A stretch of 64,000 nt of DNA from Levilactobacillus angrenensis (GCF_003946085.1 NZ_RHOB01000008.1:82464-146463), one strand, 5' to 3'. Counted from the stretch's first letter, positions 34,236-43,715 are shown. Numbers and translations: made by a program. Notes: generated by a model not told the origin, from the sequence alone.

Positions 34236-35810
34236 ATGCGGCTCAAACAACGGCTTAAACTCATACGCAAATTCATAGACCTCAAAGTGTTTTTAGTTCC
34301 AGCAGTTTTAGTTTTGTTGGTTATTGTAGCGGGGGTATTTTATCATAAGCAATTTGGACAATTGGTAAATGCAACCTTTCAATGGTCACAACGGTATTTT
34401 AGCTGGCTCTATGCATTGGTTACCTTTAGTTTTATCCCGTTTTGTGTGTGGGCAGCCTGGGGCAAGCAAGGTCAAATTCGGTTGGGGGGCAAGCAAGCTC
34501 AACCTAGTATGTCAATGGCAACTTGGATTTCGATTACGTTTACCTCAGGCATGGCTCTAGGCGTTGTCTTCTACGGTGTTAGCGAAGGACTGACGAATTA
34601 TATGACGCCGCCGCCCTTTACGCACTTACTGCCGCATAGTGCTGCCGCTGCCGAAACCGCACTACAGTATGTATACTTGCACTGGGGATTTCAGGCTTAT
34701 GGTATTTACACGGCAGCGGGTCTGTGCTTCGCCTTTGCACTGTGGAATTTGAAACAGAAATTCGCGCTTAATTCGGCATTACAGCCATTGTTGCATGAAC
34801 AAGCAAATGGCTGGATGGGTCAGCTAGTCAATTGGTTGTGCCTATATGTCCTGGTGGCCTCACTGGGAACCAACGTTGGTTTAGGGACATTGCAGTTATC
34901 AACGGGATTTCGCTATATGACTAAGTTGGCAATTAAGCCGTTGGTGTTACAGATCCTTATCATTGCCATATTGGGCATAATCGGTATCTACGCGGCCTGT
35001 TCCGGTATTCACCGGGGTATCAAGTTAGTCAGTAACATTAACATGAGTGTTTTCGCAACGTTACTGGCTTGGGCGTTTATCTTTGGTGGATCCGTGTTCA
35101 TCTTAAATAATACGTTGTCTTCAATTGGCGGCTATCTGAATAATTTTGTTGAAATGGGATTATATTTAGAACCTGTGAAACAGACGGGATGGGTAGCCAA
35201 AAATACAATTTATTATTGGGCTTGGTGGACAACAGTAGCACCAATCACGGGCTTGTTTTTGGCTCGGTTGGCTAGGGGACGAACGATTCGTCAGTTTGTG
35301 TTGGTCAATTTGCTAGTGCCAGTTGGGTTCATCTTCATTTGGTTTGGAACGTTTGGTTCATCAGCCATTTTTACTCAGATGCATCATGTTGATATCTGGC
35401 GTGATTTGCAGACGAAAGGTTATCCGGTGGCATTCTTCGCTTACCTGAACACGTTACCTTGGGGGAATTTGATGATGATTCTGGGATTGATTGCGGTGAT
35501 TCTCTCATTCGTAACTCAGTACGAATCAATGATTTATTCAATTGCTGAGATGTCAGTAAATCAATCGGAGCTGTTGCCAAATGATCATCGGGTCAATTAT
35601 CTGAAGATATTTTGGGGCATAGCGATGTCATTGATGGGATTCATCCTGATTCAGTCAGGCGGGCTAACCACAGTTCAGACGTCGGTGGTTGTTCTTGGAA
35701 TTCCGATTCTCTTGATTCTGGTTGCCTATGTTGTTGGGTTTATCAGGGCAATCAGAAGGTATGATGAAACAGTGGTTGCAATCAAGTGTGTGGACGACGC
35801 TAAAAAATAA
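34236..35810 (+). CDS. BCCT-family betaine/carnitine/choline-type transporter
   Basis: This encodes 524 residues with 12 helices. The family signature is clear: TSGMALGVVFYGVSEGL (about 108-124) and the Trp-rich segment TIYYWAWWTTVAPITGLF followed by ARLARGRTIRQF. Members import quaternary ammonium compounds by sodium or proton symport or exchange. The short hydrophilic tail argues against an osmosensor. With a racemase-family enzyme and a reductase nearby it may bring in a betaine used as substrate (inference). A perfect terminator follows. Confidence 0.9.
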   Translation: MRLKQRLKLIRKFIDLKVFLVPAVLVLLVIVAGVFYHKQFGQLVNATFQWSQRYFSWLYALVTFSFIPFCVWAAWGKQGQIRLGGKQAQPSMSMATWISITFTSGMALGVVFYGVSEGLTNYMTPPPFTHLLPHSAAAAETALQYVYLHWGFQAYGIYTAAGLCFAFALWNLKQKFALNSALQPLLHEQANGWMGQLVNWLCLYVLVASLGTNVGLGTLQLSTGFRYMTKLAIKPLVLQILIIAILGIIGIYAACSGIHRGIKLVSNINMSVFATLLAWAFIFGGSVFILNNTLSSIGGYLNNFVEMGLYLEPVKQTGWVAKNTIYYWAWWTTVAPITGLFLARLARGRTIRQFVLVNLLVPVGFIFIWFGTFGSSAIFTQMHHVDIWRDLQTKGYPVAFFAYLNTLPWGNLMMILGLIAVILSFVTQYESMIYSIAEMSVNQSELLPNDHRVNYLKIFWGIAMSLMGFILIQSGGLTTVQTSVVVLGIPILLILVAYVVGFIRAIRRYDETVVAIKCVDDAKK

Positions 35811-35846
35811 ATCGGCTTTGTCGCGGGCACCGGTAAGGCTGACGTT

Positions 35847-35885
35847 AAAAACGACCACCGAATTTTTCTCGGTGGTCGTTTTTAA
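35847..35885. terminator. Terminator between the BCCT and ROK genes
   Basis: AAAACGACCACCGA and TCGGTGGTCGTTTT pair perfectly; it can serve both converging genes. Confidence 0.88.
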
Positions 35886-35903
35886 CGTATTGGTAAGTTG
35901 CTG

Positions 35904-37022
35904 CTAAATGTCTTGTAGCTGTTGCCGGATTGCTGGGATTGCTGCCCCAATCGCAACGGCGTGATTGCTGACGGTTCCCAGTCGTAGATAACTTTCTGTT
36001 TCGGGAAAGACGGAGCGTTTTTTCAAACGTTGCTTAAGGTCAGCTAGATTTTCCGCAGTCAGATGCTTAGTTAGTCCGCCAGCGATAACGAGTGGAATGT
36101 CAACGAACATATGAAGGTTGTAAATGGCTGCTGACAGGTAATCTAAGTATTGATCAAAGCGTTGACTGATGGCCGGAACACCTTGGGCGAGCTGTTCAAA
36201 GAAACTCGTGCATGACTCATCTTCCTGGAGCAGGGAGCTTAAAGAGCAGTAGGTTTCAATGCAACCACGACGTCCGCAGTAGCAGACGGGGCCACTCGAT
36301 GCGTTGAGCGTAATGTGTTCCATGGTGCCATTACGGCCACTGGGGCTGTTCAGCATGCGGCCGTTCACGATCACTGCGGTTCCAATGTGCTCGCCAATCG
36401 ACAAGAATATCCCATCTGTGGGGTGCTGGCTGTATTCAGCACGAGCCACGCAGTCTGCGTCATGGTAGAAGGTGACTGGGAAGGGAAGATACTGTGCAAA
36501 AGTAGCGGCCTTCATACCAGTACAATTGAGAATTTTCCCATAGAGAATCGTGGTGCCATCACCATCGATTAAGCCTTGAATACCAATGCCAACGTGAGAA
36601 ATCTGGTTTTGACTAAAGCCGTGTTCTTGGACTAGGGCTAAAATAGCTTGTGCCAAGGCTTGCGCGTACTGATCGTCGTTGGCGAAGTCTAGATTGCTGG
36701 TCTGCAGGGCCATGACCTCATTTTTTAAGTTAAGTACGGCCAGCGTTGCCCGGTGTGCAAAGATTTCAACACCGATACTTAGGCTGACGTTGGGGTCAAT
36801 GGTGTAGGCAGTGGCCCGGCGACCAATGAGTGATTTCAATTGCCCATTTTTTACGATTAATTTTTGTTCGGTTAATTTTTGCAAGTTAGAGCTAACCGTG
36901 GGAAGGCTTAAGTTCAGCTGATCCGCGATGTCTTGCTTAGATAATTTTTCATTGTCGTAGAGCAAATGGTAAATGTCTGAGTAGTTTGAATGTTTGATGG
37001 ATTGCATGTTACTGGTACTCAT
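35904..37022 (-). CDS. ROK-family repressor (XylR/NagC type)
   Basis: This encodes 372 residues. The winged HTH (about 14-66) contains KLSKQDIADQLNLSLPTVSS, followed by a ROK domain with IGVGIQGLIDG-like phosphate loops and the zinc motif CYCGRRGCIE (about 250). ROK repressors bind palindromic AT-rich operators and release on sugar binding. It is divergent from the GPH-SDR-kinase genes, and two TTTTATAAAA-type palindromes lie in front of them. The start follows AAAGGAG. Confidence 0.92.
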   Translation of the reverse strand: MSTSNMQSIKHSNYSDIYHLLYDNEKLSKQDIADQLNLSLPTVSSNLQKLTEQKLIVKNGQLKSLIGRRATAYTIDPNVSLSIGVEIFAHRATLAVLNLKNEVMALQTSNLDFANDDQYAQALAQAILALVQEHGFSQNQISHVGIGIQGLIDGDGTTILYGKILNCTGMKAATFAQYLPFPVTFYHDADCVARAEYSQHPTDGIFLSIGEHIGTAVIVNGRMLNSPSGRNGTMEHITLNASSGPVCYCGRRGCIETYCSLSSLLQEDESCTSFFEQLAQGVPAISQRFDQYLDYLSAAIYNLHMFVDIPLVIAGGLTKHLTAENLADLKQRLKKRSVFPETESYLRLGTVSNHAVAIGAAIPAIRQQLQDI

Positions 37023-37342
37023 AGCTAACTCCTTTACATATTTTGTGGGTAACGATGGTGAGAATCCGGAGGTGAAGCCGCATCCTCAGACACAACCAGC
37101 CGTTATTACCCTTCAGTGTAGCACAAATTAGCCTGAAGAAAGTCAATTTATAAAATAATGTAACCGCTGTCTTTGAGGGTGGCTTAGCCAAGCTTTTCTG
37201 CAAAATCGCTATTGAAATAAATGATCAAGTGAAAGTTATTTGAAAATAATTGCTTTATTGGTATAGGTTTATGAGGTCCAACAAACAGGTAATTGTGATT
37301 AATTGGACCAATTGTGAAATAAATAATTATAAAGAAAAAGGA

Positions 37343-37409
37343 TTGCACCCGAAAACGTTTGCAGATATAATAGCAATCGAATTAGTTTTATAAAATGATT
37401 TTATAAAAC
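37343..37409 (+). promoter_or_regulatory. Promoter with cre site and ROK operator O1
   Basis: TTGCAC (37343-37348) and TATAAT (37366-37371) are 17 bp apart. A cre-like site CGAAAACGTTTGCA (37350-37363; 13 of 14 to consensus) fills the spacer. A perfect palindrome with 12-bp arms GTTTTATAAAAT (37385-37396) and ATTTTATAAAAC (37398-37409) lies downstream of the -10. The layout predicts CcpA repression and ROK control. Confidence 0.75.
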
Positions 37410-37440
37410 CACATAAGCAAATTTTAGAGAGGTGCTTCTG

Positions 37441-38868
37441 GTGAGAAAATATATTTCCTATGCGCTAGGAACGTTTGGACACGACGCGTTTTATAATACG
37501 CTGAGTATTTACTTCATGATGTTTCTGACGAGTCAGCTGTTTACGAACAGCGGTGACGAAAAGATGGTCGGGATTGTGACGACGATGGTCGTTGTAATCC
37601 GTGTTGGTGAAATCATGTTTGACCCGATGATTGGGGGTATCGTTGACAATACGAATACCCGCTGGGGAAAATTCCGACCGTGGATCATGATTGGTTCTGT
37701 CGTAGCGGCCATCGGGTTGGTCTTCCTGTTCTCAGACTACTTTGGGTTAGCCTGGAACAGTCCGATTTTTTACTTAGTCTTGGTAGCGATTACATTCTTG
37801 ATGATTGATGTTTTCTATTCGTTTAGCGATATCGCATTGTGGTCGATGCTGCCAGCGGTTAGCTTGGATAATCGGACCCGGACGAAATTTGGGACCGCTT
37901 CACGGATTGGCTCTACGTTAGGGGCACAGATTGTCATCGTCATTATTACACCAGCGATTTTGCTATTTTCTCATCTGATTTCTAAGGTGCCATATGGCCA
38001 ACAGACTCGTGCTGGCTGGACCGGGTACGTTCTCATCGTTGCCCTGTTATGTGTGGGTGGCGCGCTGATTACTTGCTTGAACCTGAAGGAAGAACATAAC
38101 CTGATTCGGGCCAACGTTAAACACACGACGGTCTCCGACATTTTTCGTGCAATTGGCCGCAATAAGCAATTGCTGTGGACGGCGGCTTCGTATTTCTTGT
38201 TTGCCTTCAGTTACGTGGTCACCAATTCACTGCTGATGTATTACTTTACTTATCGGCTGGGCAACGCGGCGGCCTACACCTGGGTTGGGGTCATCACGTG
38301 TATTCTCGGGGTCATTTCTGTGGGACTGTTCCCAACGTTGGAGACGCTGATTCATCGCAAGGCCATCTACATTGGTGGGATTGTCTTTATGTTGATTGGC
38401 TATGTGATTTTCCTATTTGCGGGCCAAAGCTTGGGCCTGGTCCTGTTAGCCGTATCGTTCTACTTCTTCCCATACCCGCTGATTTTCTTGGCAACTTTAA
38501 TGACAATTACCGACAGTGTCGAATATGGTCAGCTGGTCAATGGTGTTCGTAATGAGTCTGTTACCCTGTCTGTAAGGCCACTGATTGATAAATTAGCAGG
38601 GGCTGCTTCCAATGGTATCGTTGGGATTGTCGCCGTTGTTGCCGGGATGACAGGAAATGCCAAGCCGGCTGATATTACGGCGGCGGGCGTGACACAATTC
38701 AATTTATTTATGTTCTATATTCCCATCGTTTTATTGGTTTTGGCAGCGCTTTTATTTTACTTCAAGGTCGATCTAACGGAAGCCAAGCACCAAAAGATTG
38801 TGGCAGAATTACAGAAGCGGTTGAAGCGTGAGCGAACCCTTAAGGAGGCGGATTCAGAGATCAATTAA
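37441..38868 (+). CDS. GPH-family glycoside/pentoside:cation symporter 1
   Basis: This encodes 475 residues with 12 helices of the XylP/MelB type. Family motifs: FGHDAFYNTLS (about 12-22), FDPMIGGIVDNTNTRWGKFRPW (split cytoplasmic loop, about 60-81) and YGQLVNGVRNES. The likely cargo is a pentose, pentitol or small glycoside. The GTG at 37441 is preferred over the GTG at 37432 because the AGAGAGGTG SD is then 8 bases away. It is 36% or so related by eye to the second copy at 52372; that figure is only an impression. Confidence 0.88.
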   Translation: MRKYISYALGTFGHDAFYNTLSIYFMMFLTSQLFTNSGDEKMVGIVTTMVVVIRVGEIMFDPMIGGIVDNTNTRWGKFRPWIMIGSVVAAIGLVFLFSDYFGLAWNSPIFYLVLVAITFLMIDVFYSFSDIALWSMLPAVSLDNRTRTKFGTASRIGSTLGAQIVIVIITPAILLFSHLISKVPYGQQTRAGWTGYVLIVALLCVGGALITCLNLKEEHNLIRANVKHTTVSDIFRAIGRNKQLLWTAASYFLFAFSYVVTNSLLMYYFTYRLGNAAAYTWVGVITCILGVISVGLFPTLETLIHRKAIYIGGIVFMLIGYVIFLFAGQSLGLVLLAVSFYFFPYPLIFLATLMTITDSVEYGQLVNGVRNESVTLSVRPLIDKLAGAASNGIVGIVAVVAGMTGNAKPADITAAGVTQFNLFMFYIPIVLLVLAALLFYFKVDLTEAKHQKIVAELQKRLKRERTLKEADSEIN

Positions 38869-38879
38869 TATTACAAAAA

Positions 38880-38970
38880 TGAAAACGGTGTCAAAAAGCT
38901 ATTGACTTTTAAAAAGAATGGCATTATGCTTATTCACGAATTAAACAAAGTCGTTTTATAAAAAGACTTT
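38880..38970 (+). promoter_or_regulatory. Second promoter with cre site and ROK operator O2
   Basis: TTGACT (38902-38907) and TATGCT (38925-38930) are 17 bp apart. A cre-like TGAAAACGGTGTCA lies at 38880-38893. A 24-bp near-palindrome with arms AAAGTC/GACTTT around TTTTATAAAA spans 38947-38970 and matches the O1 core. Confidence 0.7.
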
Positions 38971-38990
38971 GAATTTAGGAGGAATTATTC

Positions 38991-39767
38991 ATGGGTATTT
39001 TGGATCGTATGCGTTTGGATGGTAAGAAAGCCTACGTCACTGGCGGGGCACAAGGATTAGGTAAGGCCATGGCTACTGGATTGGCTGAAGCCGGTGCCGA
39101 TGTAGCCATTGTTGATATTAACATCGACAAGGCACAAGCAACTGCTGCTGAAATCGCCAAGGCCACAGGGCAAAAGGCCATCGCAATTCAAACCGATGTC
39201 ACGGATCCCGACCAAGTTCAAAACATGGTCGACACGGTCGTTAAGGAATTAGGGGGCTTGGATGCCGCATTCAACAACGCTGGGGTTTGCTTGAATGTGC
39301 CAGCCGAAAAGATGACCTTCGCGCAATGGCAAAAGGTCGTTAACCTGAACCTGAATGCTGTGTTCCTGTGCTCTACGGCAGCTGGTCGTTACATGTTGAA
39401 GCAAGGTTCTGGTTCCATTGTGAACACGGCTTCCATGTCTGCTCACATCGTGAACCGGCCACAACCACAATGCTCTTACAATGCTACGAAGGCCGGGGTT
39501 ATTCAATTATCTAAGTCCTTAGCGATTGAATGGGCTAAGAAGGGCGTGCGGGTCAACACCATGAGTCCTGGTTACATGGGTACTGACTTGACCTTGAACT
39601 CTGAAGACTTGAAGCCATTGATCAAGACCTGGAATGACTGGGCACCACTTGGCCGTTTGGGTGAACCAAATGAATTACAAGGCATGGCTGTTTACTTGGC
39701 CGGCGATACCAGCAGCTTCTCAACGGGTGCTGACTACTTAGTTGATGGTGCCTTCACCGCATGGTAG
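38991..39767 (+). CDS. SDR-family polyol/sugar dehydrogenase
   Basis: This encodes 258 residues. Cofactor motif TGGAQGLGKAMA (about 17-28) and Asp38-region VDIN favour NAD. NNAG near 95, catalytic Ser in NTASMS, YNATK near 163. The sequence resembles arabinitol/xylitol/mannitol-type dehydrogenases. With the adjacent FGGY kinase it would oxidise a polyol to a ketose, which is then phosphorylated (inference). AGGAGG precedes the ATG. An imperfect hairpin (about 39791-39828) lies between it and the kinase gene. Confidence 0.87.
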   Translation: MGILDRMRLDGKKAYVTGGAQGLGKAMATGLAEAGADVAIVDINIDKAQATAAEIAKATGQKAIAIQTDVTDPDQVQNMVDTVVKELGGLDAAFNNAGVCLNVPAEKMTFAQWQKVVNLNLNAVFLCSTAAGRYMLKQGSGSIVNTASMSAHIVNRPQPQCSYNATKAGVIQLSKSLAIEWAKKGVRVNTMSPGYMGTDLTLNSEDLKPLIKTWNDWAPLGRLGEPNELQGMAVYLAGDTSSFSTGADYLVDGAFTAW

Positions 39768-39866
39768 ACCGTTGTTGGTTCGTCGCTAGTTACGCGTGCC
39801 GGTGAGCACGATAGTTAGCGGTGGGCTAATTATAGAAATTACTAGGAAAAGAGAGGAATACCACTC

Positions 39867-41408
39867 ATGAAGTATTTAATTGGGACTGACATTGGGACAT
39901 CCGGAACGAAGAGTATTCTGATGGACACCACGGGTCAGCTGATTGCTCAGGATTTGGAAGAATATGACGTTTTGACGCCACGCCCGTTGTGGGCTGAACA
40001 GTGGCCAGATGTTTGGGACAAAGGCGTTCGAGATTCTATTCGCGCCGTTGTGAAAGCCAGCGGTGTCAATCCGGATGACATTAAAGGTATTGGTTTAAGC
40101 GGTTTGTATGGTGGCTCTGGCGTACCAGTGGACAAGGACATGAATCCAGTTCGACCAGACTTGATCTGGATGGATCGCCGAGCGGCCAAGGAAACTGAAT
40201 GGGTCAAAGCCAATGTTGATTTGAAACGGTTATCTGAAATTACCGGGAATGACGTTGTTGATCCTTATTATGGGTATACGAAGGTTTTGTGGATTAAGAA
40301 TCATGAACCAGAAAACTGGAAGAAGACGGCAATGTTCTTGCCACCAAACAACTATGCCATTTACAAGTTGACTGGCGCGGTCTCAATTGATTACTCTGCT
40401 GCTGGTAATATTGGGGGATTCTTTGACATCAACACGGGTACCTGGTCCAAGGAAATGATGGACGCTATGGGCGTGCCAATGGACAAGATGCCACAGAAGT
40501 TCGTTGATGCCACAGAAGTTGCCGGTCGGTTAACGACAGAAGCTGCAGTTGATTTGGGATTGAATGCCGGTACACCAGTTATTGCCGGTGGGGTCGACGT
40601 TGGTGCGGCAAACATTGGTATGGGCGTTTTGGAACCTGGCCGTTATGTCGCGGCCATCGGTTCCTCAATGAACGCGGCCTTGGTTAGCGAGAAGCCAATC
40701 AAGGGACGCGGCATGATTGTTTGGCCATACCCTTACAAGTCACGTGAGTTGGTTTACAACTTTAGTGGCTCAGCAACTGCCGGTGCCATTACCAAGTGGT
40801 TCCGGGATAACTTTGGAGATGCCGAAGTTGCCGTTCAAAACCAGGGCGGTCATAACGCTTACGTAACCCTCGGTGAAGAGGCTAAGAATGTGCCAGCTGG
40901 AAGTCGCGGCTTGGTCGTCTTACCTTACTTCATGGGTGAGCGGGCACCGGTATGGAATTCCGATGCTAAAGGGATGGTCTTCGGACTCTCACTAGTACAC
41001 ACGAAAGCTGATTTATTCCATGCTTTCCAAGAAGGTGTCTGCTACGCATTGCGGCACAGTATTGAAAGCACGGGTCGTGACTTAGGCGACTACATTGTCA
41101 TTGCCGGCGGGGTGACCCACTCTAAGGACTGGGTCCAGATGTTTGCCGACGTTACGGGCTATGCCGTTCGGACACCGGTTGACGACGCAGAAGCTAACTT
41201 GGGTGACGTGATGTTAGCTGGTTTGGCAACGGATACCTTGACGACTGATGAAGTGCAGAAGTGGCAGGTCTTAGGTGAAAAAGTTGAGCCACGTGCGGCG
41301 CAACACGAGACTTACAACAAGTATTACCAATTATACCGGAACCTATACAAAGATTTAGGCGACGATATGCATGAATTATCCGTCATTTCTGGTATCGCAG
41401 AATCATAA
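39867..41408 (+). CDS. FGGY-family carbohydrate kinase
   Basis: This encodes 513 residues. The actin-like ATPase fold is evident: IGTDIGTSGTKSILMD (about 4-19), GLSGLYGG, PDLIWMDRRA (about 96-105), the FGGY region YFMGERAPVWNSDAKG (about 356-371) and the adenosine motif VIAGGVTHSKDW. Members phosphorylate xylulose, ribulose, gluconate, glycerol or erythritol; here a ketose from the upstream dehydrogenase is likely. It is the last gene of the ROK regulon and has a terminator at 41420. Confidence 0.9.
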   Translation: MKYLIGTDIGTSGTKSILMDTTGQLIAQDLEEYDVLTPRPLWAEQWPDVWDKGVRDSIRAVVKASGVNPDDIKGIGLSGLYGGSGVPVDKDMNPVRPDLIWMDRRAAKETEWVKANVDLKRLSEITGNDVVDPYYGYTKVLWIKNHEPENWKKTAMFLPPNNYAIYKLTGAVSIDYSAAGNIGGFFDINTGTWSKEMMDAMGVPMDKMPQKFVDATEVAGRLTTEAAVDLGLNAGTPVIAGGVDVGAANIGMGVLEPGRYVAAIGSSMNAALVSEKPIKGRGMIVWPYPYKSRELVYNFSGSATAGAITKWFRDNFGDAEVAVQNQGGHNAYVTLGEEAKNVPAGSRGLVVLPYFMGERAPVWNSDAKGMVFGLSLVHTKADLFHAFQEGVCYALRHSIESTGRDLGDYIVIAGGVTHSKDWVQMFADVTGYAVRTPVDDAEANLGDVMLAGLATDTLTTDEVQKWQVLGEKVEPRAAQHETYNKYYQLYRNLYKDLGDDMHELSVISGIAES

Positions 41409-41419
41409 ATACATTAGAT

Positions 41420-41457
41420 GAAAAACGACTATCCTGGACACAGATAGTCGTTTTTTA
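41420..41457 (+). terminator. Terminator after the FGGY kinase
   Basis: AAAAACGACTATC and GATAGTCGTTTTT form a 13-bp stem with T-run. Confidence 0.88.
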
Positions 41458-41548
41458 TGTGCAGTCGTTGAAAAATGCGTTTACCAAATAGTCGATTAGC
41501 GTGATTGATTCAGAGACGACAACGTTCAATCGGCAGGTGCGTCTCTCA

Positions 41549-41577
41549 TTGACAAGCCGAAACATCGTTAGTAAGCT
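41549..41577 (+). promoter_or_regulatory. Promoter of the DHA2 exporter
   Basis: TTGACA (41549-41554) and TAAGCT (41572-41577), spacer 17 bp. Confidence 0.55.
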
Positions 41578-41629
41578 AAATAAAGCACGCTTTTAAAATT
41601 CTCAATTCTGGAAGGTCGTTTACCTACAT

Positions 41630-43018
41630 ATGCATAAGAACCGCTTCTCCTTTAGCCTGATCATGGTTGGTGCGTTCCTCAGTGTCTTGAACCAGACGTT
41701 GATGTCCACTGCCTTACCCGCCATCATGCGGGCGTTTCATATCACGACCGCCCAGGGACAGTGGCTCAACAACGGCTACTTATTGATCAACGCCTTGATG
41801 ATTCCCACCACGGCGTATCTGATCAAACGCTACACGACCCGCCAGTTGTATTTGACGGCGTCACTGATTTTTATCGTCGGGTCACTGATTGGGGCCACGG
41901 CGGCGTATTATCCGATTCTCATCGTGGGTCGCATGATTCAAGCGCTGGGAGCCGGGATCATCATTCCACTGGTCAATGTCGTGGTGATGACCTCGACGAA
42001 ACCCAGTGAACGCGGGGCTGCAATGGGTATCGTCGGGCTGGCGTTGAACCTAGCGCCGGTGTTGGGACCGACCGTGGCCGGGGTCATTTTGACCCACCTC
42101 AGTTGGCCGTACTTATTTGGGTTGACGCTGCCCCTGATGCTAGTGGACGTAGCGTTGGCACCGAAATTTTTGAAAAATGTGGGTGACCTGCACCAGCAAC
42201 GACTCGACCGCACGGGCCTATTGCTGTCCGGTTTCGGTCTGACCGCGGCGCTTTACAGTTTCTCTAATGTTGGGGAGACGGCATTTTGGTCGGTGAAGGG
42301 GGTCGTTCCCCTGGTCATTGGTCTGGTTCTACTGGGCCTATTCGTCAAGTGTCAGTGGACCAAGTCCCAGCCGTTACTGAATCTTCACGTCTTTCGGTAC
42401 CGCCAGTTTAACTTGCCACTGATTATCAATATGTTGTTAATGGTCACGATGTATGGCAATGCCATCATTATTCCGGTGCTGGTGCAAAACGTTTTCCATC
42501 AGAGTGCCTTCGTGTCAGGATTGACGCTGTTACCGGGGTCGGTCTGTACAGCGATTATTTCGCCCTTGAGTGGTCGCTTTTATGATAAATATAACTTCCG
42601 CCGGATGGTGATGATTGGTTTGACCATCGACATGAGCGGGTCGTTGCTATTGAGCGCGACCGGCAGCCACTCCTCGATGGCCTACGTGATTGCGGGCCAA
42701 ACGATTCGCCAGTTGGGCCTGGTGCTGGTGTTGATTCCCATTCAGACGCACGCTTGGTCGATGTTGCCATTGGCGATGATTCCCGATGGGGTGGCCGTGT
42801 ATAACACGCTGCGTCAGGTGGCGGCTTCATTTGGAACGGCCTTGCTGGTGGCTATCATCAGTTTGACCAGTACCAGCCACATCCATTGGTCCATGAATAG
42901 TCAGTTGGTCGGTATCAAATTCAGCTACCTGCTGTCAACGGTCATGGTGTTCGTATGCTGGCTGTTGGCACGACAGTTGCGCAAGGCTGATGGGTTGGGG
43001 GAAGTACCTGAGAAGTGA
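41630..43018 (+). CDS. DHA2-family multidrug MFS exporter (EmrB/QacA type)
   Basis: This encodes 462 residues with about 14 membrane helices. The N-terminal LSVLNQTLMSTALPAIM (about 17-33), the loop IQALGAGIIIPLVN and motif C-like LNLAPVLGPTVAGVIL mark the DHA2 drug:proton antiporters. It is a single gene. The SD is weak (GGAAGG some 14 bp away). A terminator follows, and repeat copy D is inserted just behind it. Confidence 0.87.
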   Translation: MHKNRFSFSLIMVGAFLSVLNQTLMSTALPAIMRAFHITTAQGQWLNNGYLLINALMIPTTAYLIKRYTTRQLYLTASLIFIVGSLIGATAAYYPILIVGRMIQALGAGIIIPLVNVVVMTSTKPSERGAAMGIVGLALNLAPVLGPTVAGVILTHLSWPYLFGLTLPLMLVDVALAPKFLKNVGDLHQQRLDRTGLLLSGFGLTAALYSFSNVGETAFWSVKGVVPLVIGLVLLGLFVKCQWTKSQPLLNLHVFRYRQFNLPLIINMLLMVTMYGNAIIIPVLVQNVFHQSAFVSGLTLLPGSVCTAIISPLSGRFYDKYNFRRMVMIGLTIDMSGSLLLSATGSHSSMAYVIAGQTIRQLGLVLVLIPIQTHAWSMLPLAMIPDGVAVYNTLRQVAASFGTALLVAIISLTSTSHIHWSMNSQLVGIKFSYLLSTVMVFVCWLLARQLRKADGLGEVPEK

Positions 43019-43025
43019 AACAATA

Positions 43026-43058
43026 AAGACGCAACCGTCGCCGGCTGCGCCTTTTTTT
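43026..43058 (+). terminator. Terminator after the DHA2 exporter
   Basis: GACGCAACCG pairs with CGGCTGCGCC with two mismatches, followed by seven T residues. The element target site begins three bases beyond it. Confidence 0.7.
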
Positions 43059-43060
43059 AA

Positions 43061-43715
43061 ACAAATAACTGAAGGTTGAAAGCTGAAAATCAGCTAGAAA
43101 TATTGTCACCACGCGAATCATGGTGTAAGAATTAGTCATTTACAGCTTCGTAGTTTGAGCTGGCCGCCTACCGTCCGCCAACTATGGGTTGGAACGCGGT
43201 GGGCGGACCGGACCGAGCCTGAGAAACGGTCTCGGCCTCGCTTTGAGCCGGAAATCACGTCTCAAAGACGCCAGTTGCCTAAGCGGCATGAACCGCGCCA
43301 CTAAGGCAACTCCCACGGCTGAACCCATATTTGGCGGACTCTCGGCTTCAAGTGTGTGTGCTAGTAACGATTGGTTTAGCCCCAGCCAGCAGTTGATTTA
43401 GCAACTAGTCTTGAACTAACACAATATTGCTGATGATCGTCACTCTTCGCCGGAGGCAGCCAGGGTGGAGCCAGCTGTGTCGACGGTGTTGGCTGAGGTC
43501 TTTTCTCAGCCTACACCGTGGGGCGACTTGAAAGACTGGCGAACTTTGCCAGACTTTCAAGCGAACCGGAAGACCGTTCCTCAGGCTGGAGGTGTTCCCC
43601 AGAGCAGGCGGAACCCTGGCTGACGCAGGCTCTGGTTTCACTAGTTCTGGTGGGCAAAACGCTGTCGCTCCGGGAGCCAAGACATTAATTCAGCTTTCAA
43701 CCTTTAGACAAATAA
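43061..43715 (-). mobile_element. Foldback MITE-like element, copy D (639 bp) with exact 8-bp target duplication
   Basis: The element occupies 43069-43707 and is flanked by ACAAATAA on both sides (43061-43068 and 43708-43715). Its 19-bp terminal inverted repeats match at 18 positions (left CTGAAGGTTGAAAGCTGAA, right reverse complement CTAAAGGTTGAAAGCTGAA). It is inverted relative to copies A and C. Arms, hairpins and outer helices are as in copy A. It has no transposase or plausible coding frame. Its right terminal repeat supplies the TAA stop of the TauE gene. Confidence 0.93.

Noticed and set aside
39791..39828. Riboswitch between the SDR and FGGY kinase genes
   Set aside because: The imperfect hairpin is short and lacks any known aptamer core or T-run; a simple processing or stability hairpin is enough.
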